This document shows positions 34,268-43,262 of a stretch of 46,176 bases of DNA, one piece after another (position 1 is the stretch's first letter; each line of letters begins with the position of its first letter). The position numbers and the translations under genes are program-made. The stretch comes from Polyangiaceae bacterium (GTDB taxonomy: Bacteria > Myxococcota_A > Polyangia > Polyangiales > Polyangiaceae). The DNA lies in contig JALHPN010000044.1 of the NCBI GenBank assembly GCA_022842465.1, positions 1-46,176 on the forward strand, given 5' to 3'. The notes under the pieces are model-generated. The model saw only the letters and a list, made by a program, of their open reading frames with translations. It had not been told where the DNA came from and did not search any database.

Positions 34268-35446
34268 ATGTCGCTCCGGACGCTCCTCCCCGCGGTCCCC
34301 GTGATCCTCGCCGCCTCGAGCGCGTCGTGCTCGAGCAACCCCTCCTCGGCGGAGCCGAGCGGCCCGCCCGACGCCGGGGTCGAGAGCGCGCCGCTCCTGC
34401 CAGCGCTGGGGATGAACGACGTCTCCGTCCTCCTCCCGCTCTCCATCGCGAGGGCGTACCTCGATCCGACGTCAGCGGGCGCGAAGGGGGCGCTCCTCCC
34501 CGAGGACGTCTACGACAAGGTCCCGAAGTTCGGCGTCGAGCCCGCCGACGGGCTCGTCTGGGATCGCATGCGCGCGGTCGCGATCCGCTTCGACGCCTGC
34601 TTCCAGACGAAGGCGGGCTGCGCCCCGCAGATCCGGATCGTCATGCAGCCGATCCTCCCCGGCGGCGACACGAACGACTCCGCGCTCCATCTCTTCTACA
34701 CACTGCAAGCAGAGGAGATGAAGGAGGTCGTCGCCGAGCTCCGGAGGCTCCGCGAGCTCGCGCCGGAGCAGACCGACGCTCCTCTCGACGTGAGCCCCGC
34801 GATGTCCGCGCAGGGGAGCGGCGGGGCCTACACGACGGGCATGAAGGACCTCGTGCTCCGCTTCGCCGGCGAGCAGACGCTCACGCGGATGACGTTCTTC
34901 CTCCGCGCGCCGCCGATCCGGGAGGAGTGGTTCTTCGGCGGCTTCGACCGCGCCGCGGGCATCATGACGCAGCTGAACATCGTCGGGATCGGCAAGACGA
35001 ACCAGCGCGTGGACCGCGTGGAGACCACCGAGGGCTACTCGTACCTGTTCATCCCCGCCGGCAAGGTGCCGGAGGACGTGTCCGCCCTGCTCGTCACGGA
35101 GGCGGCGAAGAAGGCGCCGGTCGACGACGTGAAGAAGGCCTACGCGGCGTTCCTCCGGATCGAGAACCCGACGAAGTACGGGCCCGACGCGCTGCCGTGC
35201 GCGGGCTGTCACGTGTCGACGGTCGCGACCGAGTTCGCGACGAAGGAGATGGGCTTCGACCCGAAGGCGGAGCCGGACGCGTTCACCTCCGCGAAGTGGG
35301 ACCTCACGCTGCGCGGCAAGGCCGCGACGACGCTGCCCTCGCTCCGCGCGTTCGGCTACCACAGGCGGGAGCCGATGATCGCCCGCCGCGTGATCAACGA
35401 GAGCGCCGCAGCAGTGGACGAGATCGAGACGAAATACCCGCGCTGA
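34268..35446 (+). CDS. lipoprotein with one CxxCH heme-c motif
   Basis: 392 aa from ATG at 34268, GGGAG upstream. The signal ends ASSASC (Cys21), then a short Ser/Pro-rich tether. A single c-type heme motif, LPCAGCHVST (Cys311, Cys314, His315), lies near the C-terminus, and a downstream Met could be the axial ligand (not certain). The ~290 residues before it are not recognised and contain mixed helical and beta segments. Probably a surface-exposed cytochrome-like protein of the myxobacterial lipoprotein type. It shares only the CxxCH principle with the three-heme protein at 2174. Confidence 0.75.
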   Translation: MSLRTLLPAVPVILAASSASCSSNPSSAEPSGPPDAGVESAPLLPALGMNDVSVLLPLSIARAYLDPTSAGAKGALLPEDVYDKVPKFGVEPADGLVWDRMRAVAIRFDACFQTKAGCAPQIRIVMQPILPGGDTNDSALHLFYTLQAEEMKEVVAELRRLRELAPEQTDAPLDVSPAMSAQGSGGAYTTGMKDLVLRFAGEQTLTRMTFFLRAPPIREEWFFGGFDRAAGIMTQLNIVGIGKTNQRVDRVETTEGYSYLFIPAGKVPEDVSALLVTEAAKKAPVDDVKKAYAAFLRIENPTKYGPDALPCAGCHVSTVATEFATKEMGFDPKAEPDAFTSAKWDLTLRGKAATTLPSLRAFGYHRREPMIARRVINESAAAVDEIETKYPR

Positions 35447-35542
35447 AGAGGAAGAGCCCGGGAAGCGCTCTCCCCCCCGCGCATCCGCCAGCGACGGCAG
35501 GCGCACGTTGCGTGACGGCCTCTCGCTGCTAGGTTCTGCCGC

Positions 35543-36790
35543 ATGTTGCACGCGGCTCCGGCGCCGAAGACCACGCTCGCGAGCGGCGGCGGCGCCGTGG
35601 CGGAGCGGCTCGCGCGCCTGTGCGCGCGGGCAGCGCAGGCCGCGAAGGACCTGGACTTCGACGACGCCGGCGAGCTCTACGAGTCCTGCCTCGTCCTCGC
35701 GGAGGCGGTCGGCGAGCGCGCCGCTGCCGCCGAAGCGCGCGCAGGGCTCGCCTACGTCGCGCACGTCCGCGGAGATCTCGACGCGGCGACCGCCCTCTAC
35801 ACGCGCTGCGCCGACGCCGCCGACGATCCCGACCTCGAACGCCGTCTCCTCGCGAGATGCCGACTCGGCTTCCTCCACTACGACCGCGGCGATCTCGAGA
35901 GCGCCGAGGCACACCTCCGAGAAGGCCTCGACGGAGCCCCCGGCCCCGCGCTTCGCGGGCGTGCGCTCGGTTGGCTCGGCAACGTCGCGCGCGCGCGCGG
36001 GGAGCACGCACACGCCGCGTCCCTGTACGAAGCGGCGACACGCACGCTCCGTGCGGCCGGAGACGCTGCCTTCGCCGTCACGTTCGACATGGACCGAGCC
36101 ATCGCCGCGCTCCTCGCGGGAGAGACCGCCGCCGCGGCGAACGACCTCGACGGCCTGCGCGCCAGCGACGAGGCCGCGGCGAGCCCACGCGTCGGTGCGC
36201 TCGTCGGGCACTACGGCGCGCTCGCGCGTCTCGTCCTCGGCGTCCCGGGCGACGACGACCATGCCGCGGGCAGAGCGCTCCCCATCGCACCGTTCCTCGC
36301 GCGCGCACGCGAGACGGCGCGCGCGCCGAGCGACGACGCTCTCGATGAGCTTCGCGACGCGCTCCCGCCGGACGCGCACGCGCGCATCACCCTCGACCTC
36401 GTCGAACGCCTGCATCGGAGGCGCGCATTGCCTCCGGCGCGAGGCCTCGTCGTCTCGCGCGCAGGGTCCTTCTTCCGGCTCGGCGCGGGAGAGCTCGTGA
36501 CGCTCGGGCAGCGCGCGCCGCTCGCGCGCCTCCTGACCGCGCTCGTGGACGGGCGCACGACCGCTCCGGGACGCTACCTCGACGGCGAGGAGCTCGTCGC
36601 GTACGCATGGCCGGGCGAGAGGCTCTCCCCGCCGTCGCGGAAGAACCGTCTCCACGTCGCGATCGCGACGCTGCGGAAGCTCGGGCTGCGTCCCGTGCTC
36701 CAGGCCGACGGCTCGCGCTATCGCCTCGCGCCCGACGCCTCGCTCGTCACCGTCGGCGCGCCCACGTCGAGCGCCCAGAGATCGCGGTAG
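35543..36790 (+). CDS. TPR-containing regulator with C-terminal winged-helix DNA-binding domain
   Basis: 415 aa, soluble. Residues ~30-240 are TPR-like helix pairs (GELYESCLVLAEAVGERAAAAEARAGLAYV, DLDAATALYTRCAD, GDLESAEAHLREGL, GEHAHAASLYEAA). Residues ~330-410 form an OmpR/SARP-like winged helix: LARLLTALVDG, YLDGEELVAYAWPGE, NRLHVAIATLRKLGL and VLQADGSRYRLAP. The order TPR then wHTH is the reverse of SARP/AfsR regulators. Probably a transcription factor controlled by protein-protein contacts. Its 3' 73 nt overlap the convergent kelch lipoprotein gene. ATG at 35543 follows a weak Shine-Dalgarno. Confidence 0.8.
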   Translation: MLHAAPAPKTTLASGGGAVAERLARLCARAAQAAKDLDFDDAGELYESCLVLAEAVGERAAAAEARAGLAYVAHVRGDLDAATALYTRCADAADDPDLERRLLARCRLGFLHYDRGDLESAEAHLREGLDGAPGPALRGRALGWLGNVARARGEHAHAASLYEAATRTLRAAGDAAFAVTFDMDRAIAALLAGETAAAANDLDGLRASDEAAASPRVGALVGHYGALARLVLGVPGDDDHAAGRALPIAPFLARARETARAPSDDALDELRDALPPDAHARITLDLVERLHRRRALPPARGLVVSRAGSFFRLGAGELVTLGQRAPLARLLTALVDGRTTAPGRYLDGEELVAYAWPGERLSPPSRKNRLHVAIATLRKLGLRPVLQADGSRYRLAPDASLVTVGAPTSSAQRSR

Positions 36791-38061
36791 CGCAGGTCGT
36801 CGTTTCCGAAGCCGAAGAGGATGCGCCCGCGCGCCGGATCCTCGACGGCGAGACCGCTCGTGCGAGCGGGGGGCACCGTTCCCGCCGGGACGACCTCGCT
36901 CCACGTCTCCGAGCCTCGATCGAGCGACAGGGCCTGTAGGCCCTTCACGGAGACCCTCCCGTCCGGCGTCCCCCCCCACACGAAGAGGCGATGCCCGCTC
37001 ACGTCGAGGGCGTACGCCGCGTTTCGCCGCTTGGACGGCGCGACACCTGCCGCTTTCAGCGAGCGCCAGCTCGGCGGATCGGTGCCGAGCTCGAGGGTCC
37101 ACGTGTCGCCGAGGATCGCCTCCTCGTCGCCGGTCCCCTGGCCGGCGAAGAGCACGACACGGTCGTTCTCCTGATCGAGCACGTAGTGGAATCCGTAGCG
37201 CGGCTCGGGAGGCGTTCCGGTCGGGATCAGCGGCTCGAACCCTTGCCCCTCTCGGAAGGTCGCGACCTCGCAGTGGACGCCCGTCGCCGCGTCGGCGCCG
37301 CACATCGCGATCCACCGCGAGCGCTTCGCGTCGTAGAGGAAAGCGCCGGTGTAGCTCCCGTACGCGAGCCCGAGCTCGGGGACGGCCGTTGCGCGGAGCG
37401 TCGTCTCGTCCCAGTCGAGCCGGAACATCGAGGGCGGCGTGGAGGCAGACCGTTCGTCGCCCGTCTGCCCGCCGTACTGGTAGACGGCGCGGGCGCCCGG
37501 GATCTTCGCGACGCGCGCGCCTGGCGTCATCGGGAGCGCGTCTCCCGCGAGGGCCGTCCACGTGCTCGTCGCGAAGTCGAAGCGCCACGCGTCGTTGGCG
37601 GGCGTGAACTGCTTGGGCTGGTAGTGGAAGCCGCCGAACACGACGATGCCTCCCGCGTTCGCCTCGTCGAGCCAGAAGGCTCCGTACTCGCGTGCCGGCG
37701 CACCGGTCAGCTCGGTCCACGACGCCACCCGCGACCAGCTCAGGGGACGCACGGCGATCGGGATCTCGCGCCCGCAGCTGGTGCCGAGCGTGAGCCCGCC
37801 CGCCGCTCCGTACGGCACGCGTACGGACGCCTCCGTGTCCGAGAGCATGGTGACGACGACGCCTTCGCCCGGGACGAGCTCGAGGCCTGCCGGAAGCTTC
37901 ACGAGGGCACGCCCACCTTCGGAGACCGTGAGCTCGGAGGGAAGCTCCGGGGCGCAGATCGAAGGCGCGGCCGGAGCCGCGGTCTCGGACGACGAGGAGC
38001 ACGCGACCAGCGCGCCGACCGCGCCGAGCGACGCGAGGAGGACGGTGACCCGGGAAGCCAT
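36718..38061 (-). CDS. kelch-type beta-propeller lipoprotein
   Basis: 447 aa from ATG at 38061 with GAAGGGGG upstream. Signal ends GALVAC (Cys21), then a Ser/Ala/Pro tether. Kelch-like blades appear from ~130: GGIVVFGGFHYQPKQF, DAWRFDFATSTWTAL, AVYQYGGQTGDERS, DRVVLFAGQGTGD, DTWTLELGTDPPSW, RLFVWGGTPDGRV and GRILFGFGNDDLRYRDLWAL, with the GG and W positions of kelch repeats. Surface beta-propeller for binding; no catalytic residues are recognised. The 3' end overlaps the TPR regulator gene by 73 nt in antisense, and both C-terminal coding frames look genuine. Confidence 0.85.
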   Translation of the reverse strand: MASRVTVLLASLGAVGALVACSSSSETAAPAAPSICAPELPSELTVSEGGRALVKLPAGLELVPGEGVVVTMLSDTEASVRVPYGAAGGLTLGTSCGREIPIAVRPLSWSRVASWTELTGAPAREYGAFWLDEANAGGIVVFGGFHYQPKQFTPANDAWRFDFATSTWTALAGDALPMTPGARVAKIPGARAVYQYGGQTGDERSASTPPSMFRLDWDETTLRATAVPELGLAYGSYTGAFLYDAKRSRWIAMCGADAATGVHCEVATFREGQGFEPLIPTGTPPEPRYGFHYVLDQENDRVVLFAGQGTGDEEAILGDTWTLELGTDPPSWRSLKAAGVAPSKRRNAAYALDVSGHRLFVWGGTPDGRVSVKGLQALSLDRGSETWSEVVPAGTVPPARTSGLAVEDPARGRILFGFGNDDLRYRDLWALDVGAPTVTSEASGARR

Positions 38062-38162
38062 GCCCCCTTCCTGACGCATCCCCCGTCGCGAGACCACTTA
38101 AGCAAGCCCCGCAGGGTGATTAAGCGCCCGAAGGCGCGGCGTGGTAAGAGGGCGCACGGCTC

Positions 38163-39389
38163 ATGCGCGTCGTCTTCATCGCCCCGAACTATCCCCCCGA
38201 GATGCTCGAGTACACGCGCGGCCTCGCCGAGATCGGCGCCGAGGTCTACGGCGTGGGGGACACGCCGAAGGAGATGCTCCCGGCGTCGGCGAAGGCGCAC
38301 CTCCACGACTACCTCCGCGTGCCGCGGATCCTCGACGAGGACGACGTCGTCCAACGCGTGACGGAGTGGCTTCGCGGGCGCTCGATCGATCGCGTGCTCT
38401 CGAACTGGGAGCCCACGGTCATCCTCGCCGCGAAGATCCGCGAGCGCTGGGGGGTGCCGGGGATGAGCGTCGACGCCGTCCGCGGCTTCCGCGACAAGCA
38501 GCTCATGAAGGACCGCGTGCGTGCCGCCGGGCTCCGCGTGCCGCGCTCACGCCGCGTCCGGACCGAGCGCGAGGTGTACGAGGCGGCGGAGGAGATCGGC
38601 TACCCGCTCGTCCTGAAGCCGATCGCCGGGGCGGGCTCGGCCGACACGTATCGCATCACGTCGCGCGCGGAGCTCGATCAGACGCTCCCCAAGATGCGCG
38701 GGGTCCCGGAGGCGAGCTGCGAGGAGTACATCGACGGCGAGGAGTTCACGTTCGACACGGTCTGCATCGGCGGCAAGCCTGCCTACGAGAACGTCGCGGC
38801 GTACCTCCCGAAGCCGATCGAGGCGCGCAACGAGGAGTGGATAAGCCCCGTCATCATCACGGTGCGTGACATCGCCCAGGCGAAGCTCGCGAAGGGGCTC
38901 GCGCTGGGCCGCGGCGTCCTCCAGGCCCTCGGGATGGTGGACGGCTTCACGCACATGGAGTGGTACCTCACGAGCAAGGGTGAGGCGGTCTTCGGCGAGA
39001 TCGGGTGCCGTCCGGGCGGCGCGCACCTCGTCGATCAGATGAACCACACGAGCGACGTGGACCTCTTCCGCGAGTGGGCCCGCGCGGTCTGCCATCGCCG
39101 GTTCGAGGGGAACACCGTCCGGAAGTACAACGTCGGCATCGTCTTCAAGCGCGCGCAGGGCGAGGGACGCATCACGCGGATCGAGGGCCTCGAGGCGTGG
39201 TCGCGGGCGTGCGGGCAGTGGGTCGTCGAGGAGAAGCTCCTCCCCGTTGGCACCCCGCGCCGGAACTGGAAGCACACGCTCCTCTCCGACGGTCACGTGA
39301 TGGTCCGTCATCCCGACTGGAGCGAGGCACATCGCATGAGCTTCGCAGCCGCGACGGACATCAAGCTGTTCGCGGCCCCTGGGAGATGA
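38163..39389 (+). CDS. ATP-grasp ligase paralogue 3
   Basis: 408 aa from ATG at 38163. N-terminal Rossmann-like MRVVFIAPNYPPEMLEYTRG. ATP-grasp elements are EIGYPLVLKPIAGAGSADT, CEEYIDGEEFTFDTVCI and metal region GEIGCRPGG (Glu279). It shares THMEWY and VDLFREWARAVCH with the two other paralogues. The stop TGA overlaps the start of the next gene as ATGA, so translation is coupled to an acyltransferase. The pair suggests that a product made by ligation is also O- or N-acylated. Substrates unknown. Confidence 0.85.
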   Translation: MRVVFIAPNYPPEMLEYTRGLAEIGAEVYGVGDTPKEMLPASAKAHLHDYLRVPRILDEDDVVQRVTEWLRGRSIDRVLSNWEPTVILAAKIRERWGVPGMSVDAVRGFRDKQLMKDRVRAAGLRVPRSRRVRTEREVYEAAEEIGYPLVLKPIAGAGSADTYRITSRAELDQTLPKMRGVPEASCEEYIDGEEFTFDTVCIGGKPAYENVAAYLPKPIEARNEEWISPVIITVRDIAQAKLAKGLALGRGVLQALGMVDGFTHMEWYLTSKGEAVFGEIGCRPGGAHLVDQMNHTSDVDLFREWARAVCHRRFEGNTVRKYNVGIVFKRAQGEGRITRIEGLEAWSRACGQWVVEEKLLPVGTPRRNWKHTLLSDGHVMVRHPDWSEAHRMSFAAATDIKLFAAPGR

Positions 39390-40552
39390 GCGACAAGAAG
39401 TTCTTCTCGCTCGAGCTGCTGGACAACCGCTTCCCTGCGCTGCACGGGCTGCGCGTCCTCGCGATCCTCTCCGTGGTGCAGTTCCACGTGACGTGGATCT
39501 TCGCCGGCGAGAACGGGATCAACGTCGAGCAGGAGTTCGCGGGATGGTCGCTCTCCGTCTTCTTCGGGATGGACCTCTTCTTCATCCTGAGCGGCTTTCT
39601 GATCGGCTCGATCCTCCTCCACTCGCTCCGGACGAGCGGGTCGCAGAACCTGCGGCGCTTCTACATCCGCCGCGCGTCTCGGACGTTCCCGCCCTACTAC
39701 CTCGTGCTCACGATCCTCGCGCTCGCGACGCCGCTCACGGCGATGCAGCTCGCGCACCTGAAGTGGGAGTACGTCTACGGGACGAACTTCGTGTCGCTCC
39801 AGCGGAAGGACATCCTCATGTTCTGGGGGTGGTCTCTCGCCCTGGAGGAGCAGTTCTACCTGACGGTGCCGCTCCTCTTCTTCCTCCTCGGGAAGCTGTC
39901 GTCGGACCGCGCAAGGGTGACGCTCCTCGTCTCGCTCTGGTCGCTCGCCCTCGTCATCCGGATCGTCCTCTTCTATGCGAAGCGGCCGTGGACGGACCTC
40001 GCGCTCTACGAGGCGCTCTACTTCCGCCCCCACACGCGGTTCGACACGCTCGTCGCCGGCGTGCTCCTCGCGTTCGTCTACCAGCGCTGGAAGGAGCCGA
40101 TCCGCGCGTTCTTCCAGGATCCGTTCCACCGCGCGCTCGTCGCGCTGCCGTCGCTCGGCTGCATGTGGCTGCTCCTCCGGCCGAACCTCCTCGGCGACGA
40201 CCGCGTGCAGATCGTCCACGTCTTCGGCTGGGGGACGCTCACGAGCATCATGTACTTCGGCCCGCTCCTGATGCTGCTGCTCGGGGAGGGACCGTTCGTG
40301 AAGGCGCTGTCGCATCCCGTCTTCCGGCGCATCGCGACGCTCGGCTACGGCGTCTACCTGATGCACATCCCGGTCTGTGACCACGTCATCGTGCCGATGG
40401 CGAAGGCGCTCGACGCCCGGCACGTCCCGATGGCCGTCATCTGGCCGTTGTCGCTCGCGCTCGTGATGCTGCTCTCGATCGCGATCGGGTACGTGCTCCA
40501 CGTCTTCGTGGAGAAGCCCTCGCTCGCGCTCCGCGACCGACTCGCCGCGTGA
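39386..40552 (+). CDS. acyltransferase-3 family integral membrane protein
   Basis: 388 aa from ATG at 39386, overlapping the upstream stop by 4 nt. The Acyl_transf_3 signature is present: ALHGLRVLAILSVVQFHVTW gives Arg23-x10-His34, the conserved pair needed for acyl transfer. SVFFGMDLFFILSGFLIGSI and the Arg-rich RRFYIRRASRTFPPYYLV follow, then further helices with WSLALEEQFYLTVPLL and GVYLMHIPVC. About ten membrane helices are expected. The family moves acyl groups from cytoplasmic donors to surface sugars, peptides or antibiotics. There is no SGNH domain. Coupling to the ATP-grasp paralogue 3 suggests a shared pathway. Confidence 0.9.
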   Translation: MSDKKFFSLELLDNRFPALHGLRVLAILSVVQFHVTWIFAGENGINVEQEFAGWSLSVFFGMDLFFILSGFLIGSILLHSLRTSGSQNLRRFYIRRASRTFPPYYLVLTILALATPLTAMQLAHLKWEYVYGTNFVSLQRKDILMFWGWSLALEEQFYLTVPLLFFLLGKLSSDRARVTLLVSLWSLALVIRIVLFYAKRPWTDLALYEALYFRPHTRFDTLVAGVLLAFVYQRWKEPIRAFFQDPFHRALVALPSLGCMWLLLRPNLLGDDRVQIVHVFGWGTLTSIMYFGPLLMLLLGEGPFVKALSHPVFRRIATLGYGVYLMHIPVCDHVIVPMAKALDARHVPMAVIWPLSLALVMLLSIAIGYVLHVFVEKPSLALRDRLAA

Positions 40553-40566
40553 GCGCGCGCCTCACG
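40548..40566. terminator. inverted repeat over convergent stops
   Basis: CGTGAG (40548-40553) and CTCACG (40561-40566) form a 6-bp stem with a 7-nt loop. Each arm contains the TGA of one convergent gene. Confidence 0.35.
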
Positions 40567-41236
40567 GCACGAGGGTGAGCTTCACCTTCAGCGTCACGTC
40601 GTAGCCGAAGCTCTTCTTGCTCACCGGGTAGTAGATCGCCGGGGTCTCGACCTCGAACGCGTCACCGAAGTCGGCCACCTCCACCCCTCCTGCCGGTGCG
40701 CCGCAGGCCGTCTTGCCGGCGGTCAGGGACGAGACGGTGAGGACGAAGGCCGTCGACGTCAGACCGAGGTGCGCGAGGCACGTGCTCGGCGCTGGGCTCT
40801 TCAGCGCGAGGCCCTCCGTGAACTGGAGCTCCTTCGCCGTCGACGCCTGGATGATGACGTGCTCGTCGAGCGTGCCGGCCATGCCGGGCTGGAGCTGGAT
40901 GGTGAGCGGCTCGATCGAGCAGACCGTGTGCGCGGGCGGGAGGAGGCCCTTGAACGTGCAGCTCACGCGCGCGGTCCCGGTGACGTCGAAGGACGTGGGC
41001 ATCACGGGCGGGCTCCCGTCGGGACCGGCGTCCGGCGCCGCGTCCCTCGTCCCGGCGTCCCGCGCGGGCTCTTCCGGCAAGGGGCCGGGCGGCGTGCGGT
41101 CGTCGGCGGGGTCGGCGGCGGGCGCCGCGGTCGTCGTGTCGCTCGACGAGTCGCTGCACGCGACGGCGAGGAGGACGACGGCGAGCGTGACGGTGGGGAG
41201 GATGACGGCGCGGCGAAGCGTTCGGGGCGGGCTCAT
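40562..41236 (-). CDS. lipoprotein of unknown function
   Basis: 224 aa from ATG at 41236, chosen because it places a lipoprotein signal ending LLAVAC; the frame is open further upstream without support. A long Asp/Ala/Pro/Gly-rich tether (~35-75) precedes a beta-rich domain (FDVTGTARVSCTFKGLL, AFVLTVSSLTAGKTACG, YDVTLKVKLTLVP) with a few Cys that may form disulfides. Similar two-part lipoproteins are common in myxobacteria. No family recognised. Confidence 0.75.
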   Translation of the reverse strand: MSPPRTLRRAVILPTVTLAVVLLAVACSDSSSDTTTAAPAADPADDRTPPGPLPEEPARDAGTRDAAPDAGPDGSPPVMPTSFDVTGTARVSCTFKGLLPPAHTVCSIEPLTIQLQPGMAGTLDEHVIIQASTAKELQFTEGLALKSPAPSTCLAHLGLTSTAFVLTVSSLTAGKTACGAPAGGVEVADFGDAFEVETPAIYYPVSKKSFGYDVTLKVKLTLVP

Positions 41237-41389
41237 GATGCGAGCGCTCTTCGCAATCGGGGTGCCGCCCGTGTGGCGCCCGGCGCAACGCGCCCGTTCC
41301 GCGCCCGCTCTCGGAGAGCATGGTCCGCGTGCGCGCTCCTCCCCGTTCCGCTCGGATCCATGCGGACGCCGAGCCGAAGGCAACGCTCA

Positions 41390-43150
41390 TCAGGGATCGA
41401 AAGGAGCGCCGAAGCCTACGGCCGGGAGGTCCACCGTCTTCCAGCCGTCGTAGTCGTCCTCGACCCACGTGAGCGCCGACGGATCGTCGAGCGTGAGGCG
41501 CACGGAGCGAGGGCCCCGCGGCCCGAGCTCGAGGACCTTCGCGCGGACGCAGCCGTTCTTCACCTCGTCGCCGACGTGGAGGGCCGCCTCCGCGCTCCGG
41601 AACAGGTTCCCGTCACCGACCGGGAAGAGACCGCGATCCTCCGAGCTCGAGAGCTCGAGGACCCTCTCGCTCCGGCGCACGACGAGCGTGTGACCCGCGT
41701 GCGCGAGGAGGCACCACTTCGCCGGCGTGCGGCCCCGCGCGTCGATCGCGAAGGGGGTGAAGAAGGTGAGCGACATGCCGCGCACGATGCCGACGCGGGC
41801 TGCGGTCACGTCGGGGGCGCGCGCCCGGAGCCAGGCCGCGCCGTCGACGAACTTCAGCGCCTCCTTCCGGTGCCGGAGGGCGAGGGCGAACGACGTTCCG
41901 GGGCCGTGCACGAGGTGGGCGTAAGCGAGGACCAAGGCCGCGACCCACGTGAGCTCGACCGCCGGCGTACGCGGCGCGACCCGGTCGTGAAACCACGCCT
42001 GCTCGAGGAGGAGCGCGACGGCGAGCGCGACCCCGATCGTGCAGATCCCGAGGAGGCGCATCGCCGGGACTACGGCGAGGACCGGCGCGAGCGAGAGGAA
42101 CGAGCCGAGGAGGAGCCACGTCGCCTTCGTCCGCCGCGCGGGCTCGAGCGCTCGCAGGGCGCGGAGGAGCGGCGGGACGCAGACGAGCGCGGCGAGGAGG
42201 AGGACGACGACGAGGAGCCACCGCTGCGTCCCCGGCGTGAACCCCGACGCGTCGAAGGTCAGCCAGCTCTCGACGAGGAGGACGACGCTCCGCCACGGCA
42301 CCTTGTGCAGGAACGAGAGCGGCTCCCGGAGCGGATCGGTGTAGAACCCCGAGCCCACCGCGCCGTAGCCGAGCTTGGTCCGCACGGCCAGGTACGCGGC
42401 GGCAGGCACGGCGAAGGACGCGACGGTCGCGACCCGGCTCGCCTTCGGGACGTCGCGCGTCACGAGCGACCACGCGAGGACGTAACCGCCGAACGCGAGC
42501 GCGTACTCGCCGCCCCCGGCGAGCGCGAGCGCGAAGCAGAGCGTCGCGAGCAGCGGGCGGCGCACGACGAGGAGGCCCGACACCCCGAAGGTGATCGCGA
42601 GGAGCGTCTCGCGATTCGCGAGCCACGCGAGGGGCAGCCAGTGGCACGGCGCGAGCGCGAAGATCGCGGTCGCGAGGAGGCTCGTGCGACGCTCGAACGT
42701 CTGCGCGAAGAGGCGGTGCACGACGAGCACCGCGAGCGCCCACCACAGGACGGAGTGGAGGTGCATCGGCAGCGCGTGATGCCCGAAGAGCGCGTGGTCG
42801 CAGAAGACGAGCACGCTCGCGAGCGGCCGGAAGAAGCGGATGCGCAGCAGAGGGTGCGACCACCAGGGGAGGAGGCCGCGCTCGAGCATTTCCGCGCGAT
42901 TGTCGTCGGCGACGAAGTCGTAGAAATCGAAGACGGACCGCTTGCCCGGGAACTCCCCCTCCACCATCGCGACGTGGAGGAAGTCGTCGAGGAAGAACGG
43001 CGCGGTGATCGCGGGCAGGAACACGACGACGCCGAGCGCGATCACGACCGCGAGCGCGCGCTTCCCGGCAAAGAAAGGAGTGAGAATCCGCACGAAAGGT
43101 GCGAGAAACCGGCGATCGGGCACGGAGGATGATCTCGGTTCCATCTCCAT
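41390..43150 (-). CDS. polytopic GT-C-like membrane protein
   Basis: 586 aa from ATG at 43150 (ATG at 43144 also in frame). About ten to twelve membrane helices are followed by a soluble C-terminal beta domain (~475-586). After the first helix comes ITAPFFLDDFLHVAMVEGEF, with Asp55-Asp56, the first-loop acidic motif of GT-C transferases such as PMT/ArnT/Alg-type enzymes. RPLASVLVFCDHALFGHH and LANRETLLAI follow the usual order. Predicted to use a lipid-linked sugar donor on the outer face of the membrane; donor and acceptor unknown. Weak Shine-Dalgarno. It is divergent from the small lipoprotein at 43263. Confidence 0.75.
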   Translation of the reverse strand: MEMEPRSSSVPDRRFLAPFVRILTPFFAGKRALAVVIALGVVVFLPAITAPFFLDDFLHVAMVEGEFPGKRSVFDFYDFVADDNRAEMLERGLLPWWSHPLLRIRFFRPLASVLVFCDHALFGHHALPMHLHSVLWWALAVLVVHRLFAQTFERRTSLLATAIFALAPCHWLPLAWLANRETLLAITFGVSGLLVVRRPLLATLCFALALAGGGEYALAFGGYVLAWSLVTRDVPKASRVATVASFAVPAAAYLAVRTKLGYGAVGSGFYTDPLREPLSFLHKVPWRSVVLLVESWLTFDASGFTPGTQRWLLVVVLLLAALVCVPPLLRALRALEPARRTKATWLLLGSFLSLAPVLAVVPAMRLLGICTIGVALAVALLLEQAWFHDRVAPRTPAVELTWVAALVLAYAHLVHGPGTSFALALRHRKEALKFVDGAAWLRARAPDVTAARVGIVRGMSLTFFTPFAIDARGRTPAKWCLLAHAGHTLVVRRSERVLELSSSEDRGLFPVGDGNLFRSAEAALHVGDEVKNGCVRAKVLELGPRGPRSVRLTLDDPSALTWVEDDYDGWKTVDLPAVGFGAPFDP

Positions 43151-43262
43151 GGAAGGGTTCGCGGAATCGGGCCGGAAAGCGGTGTCCTGGTTCAAGAAAA
43201 AAGGCTGTTGAGATGCTCTTGTGACGCGGGATTTCCTGCCCGGAGGAGGATGCTCCGCAGCC

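Noticed and set aside
34472..38002. A 1176-codon open frame on the minus strand
   Set aside because: It spans parts of three better-supported genes (heme lipoprotein, TPR regulator, kelch lipoprotein) and its product is Arg/Ala/Val low-complexity with no domain, a typical artefact of high GC.
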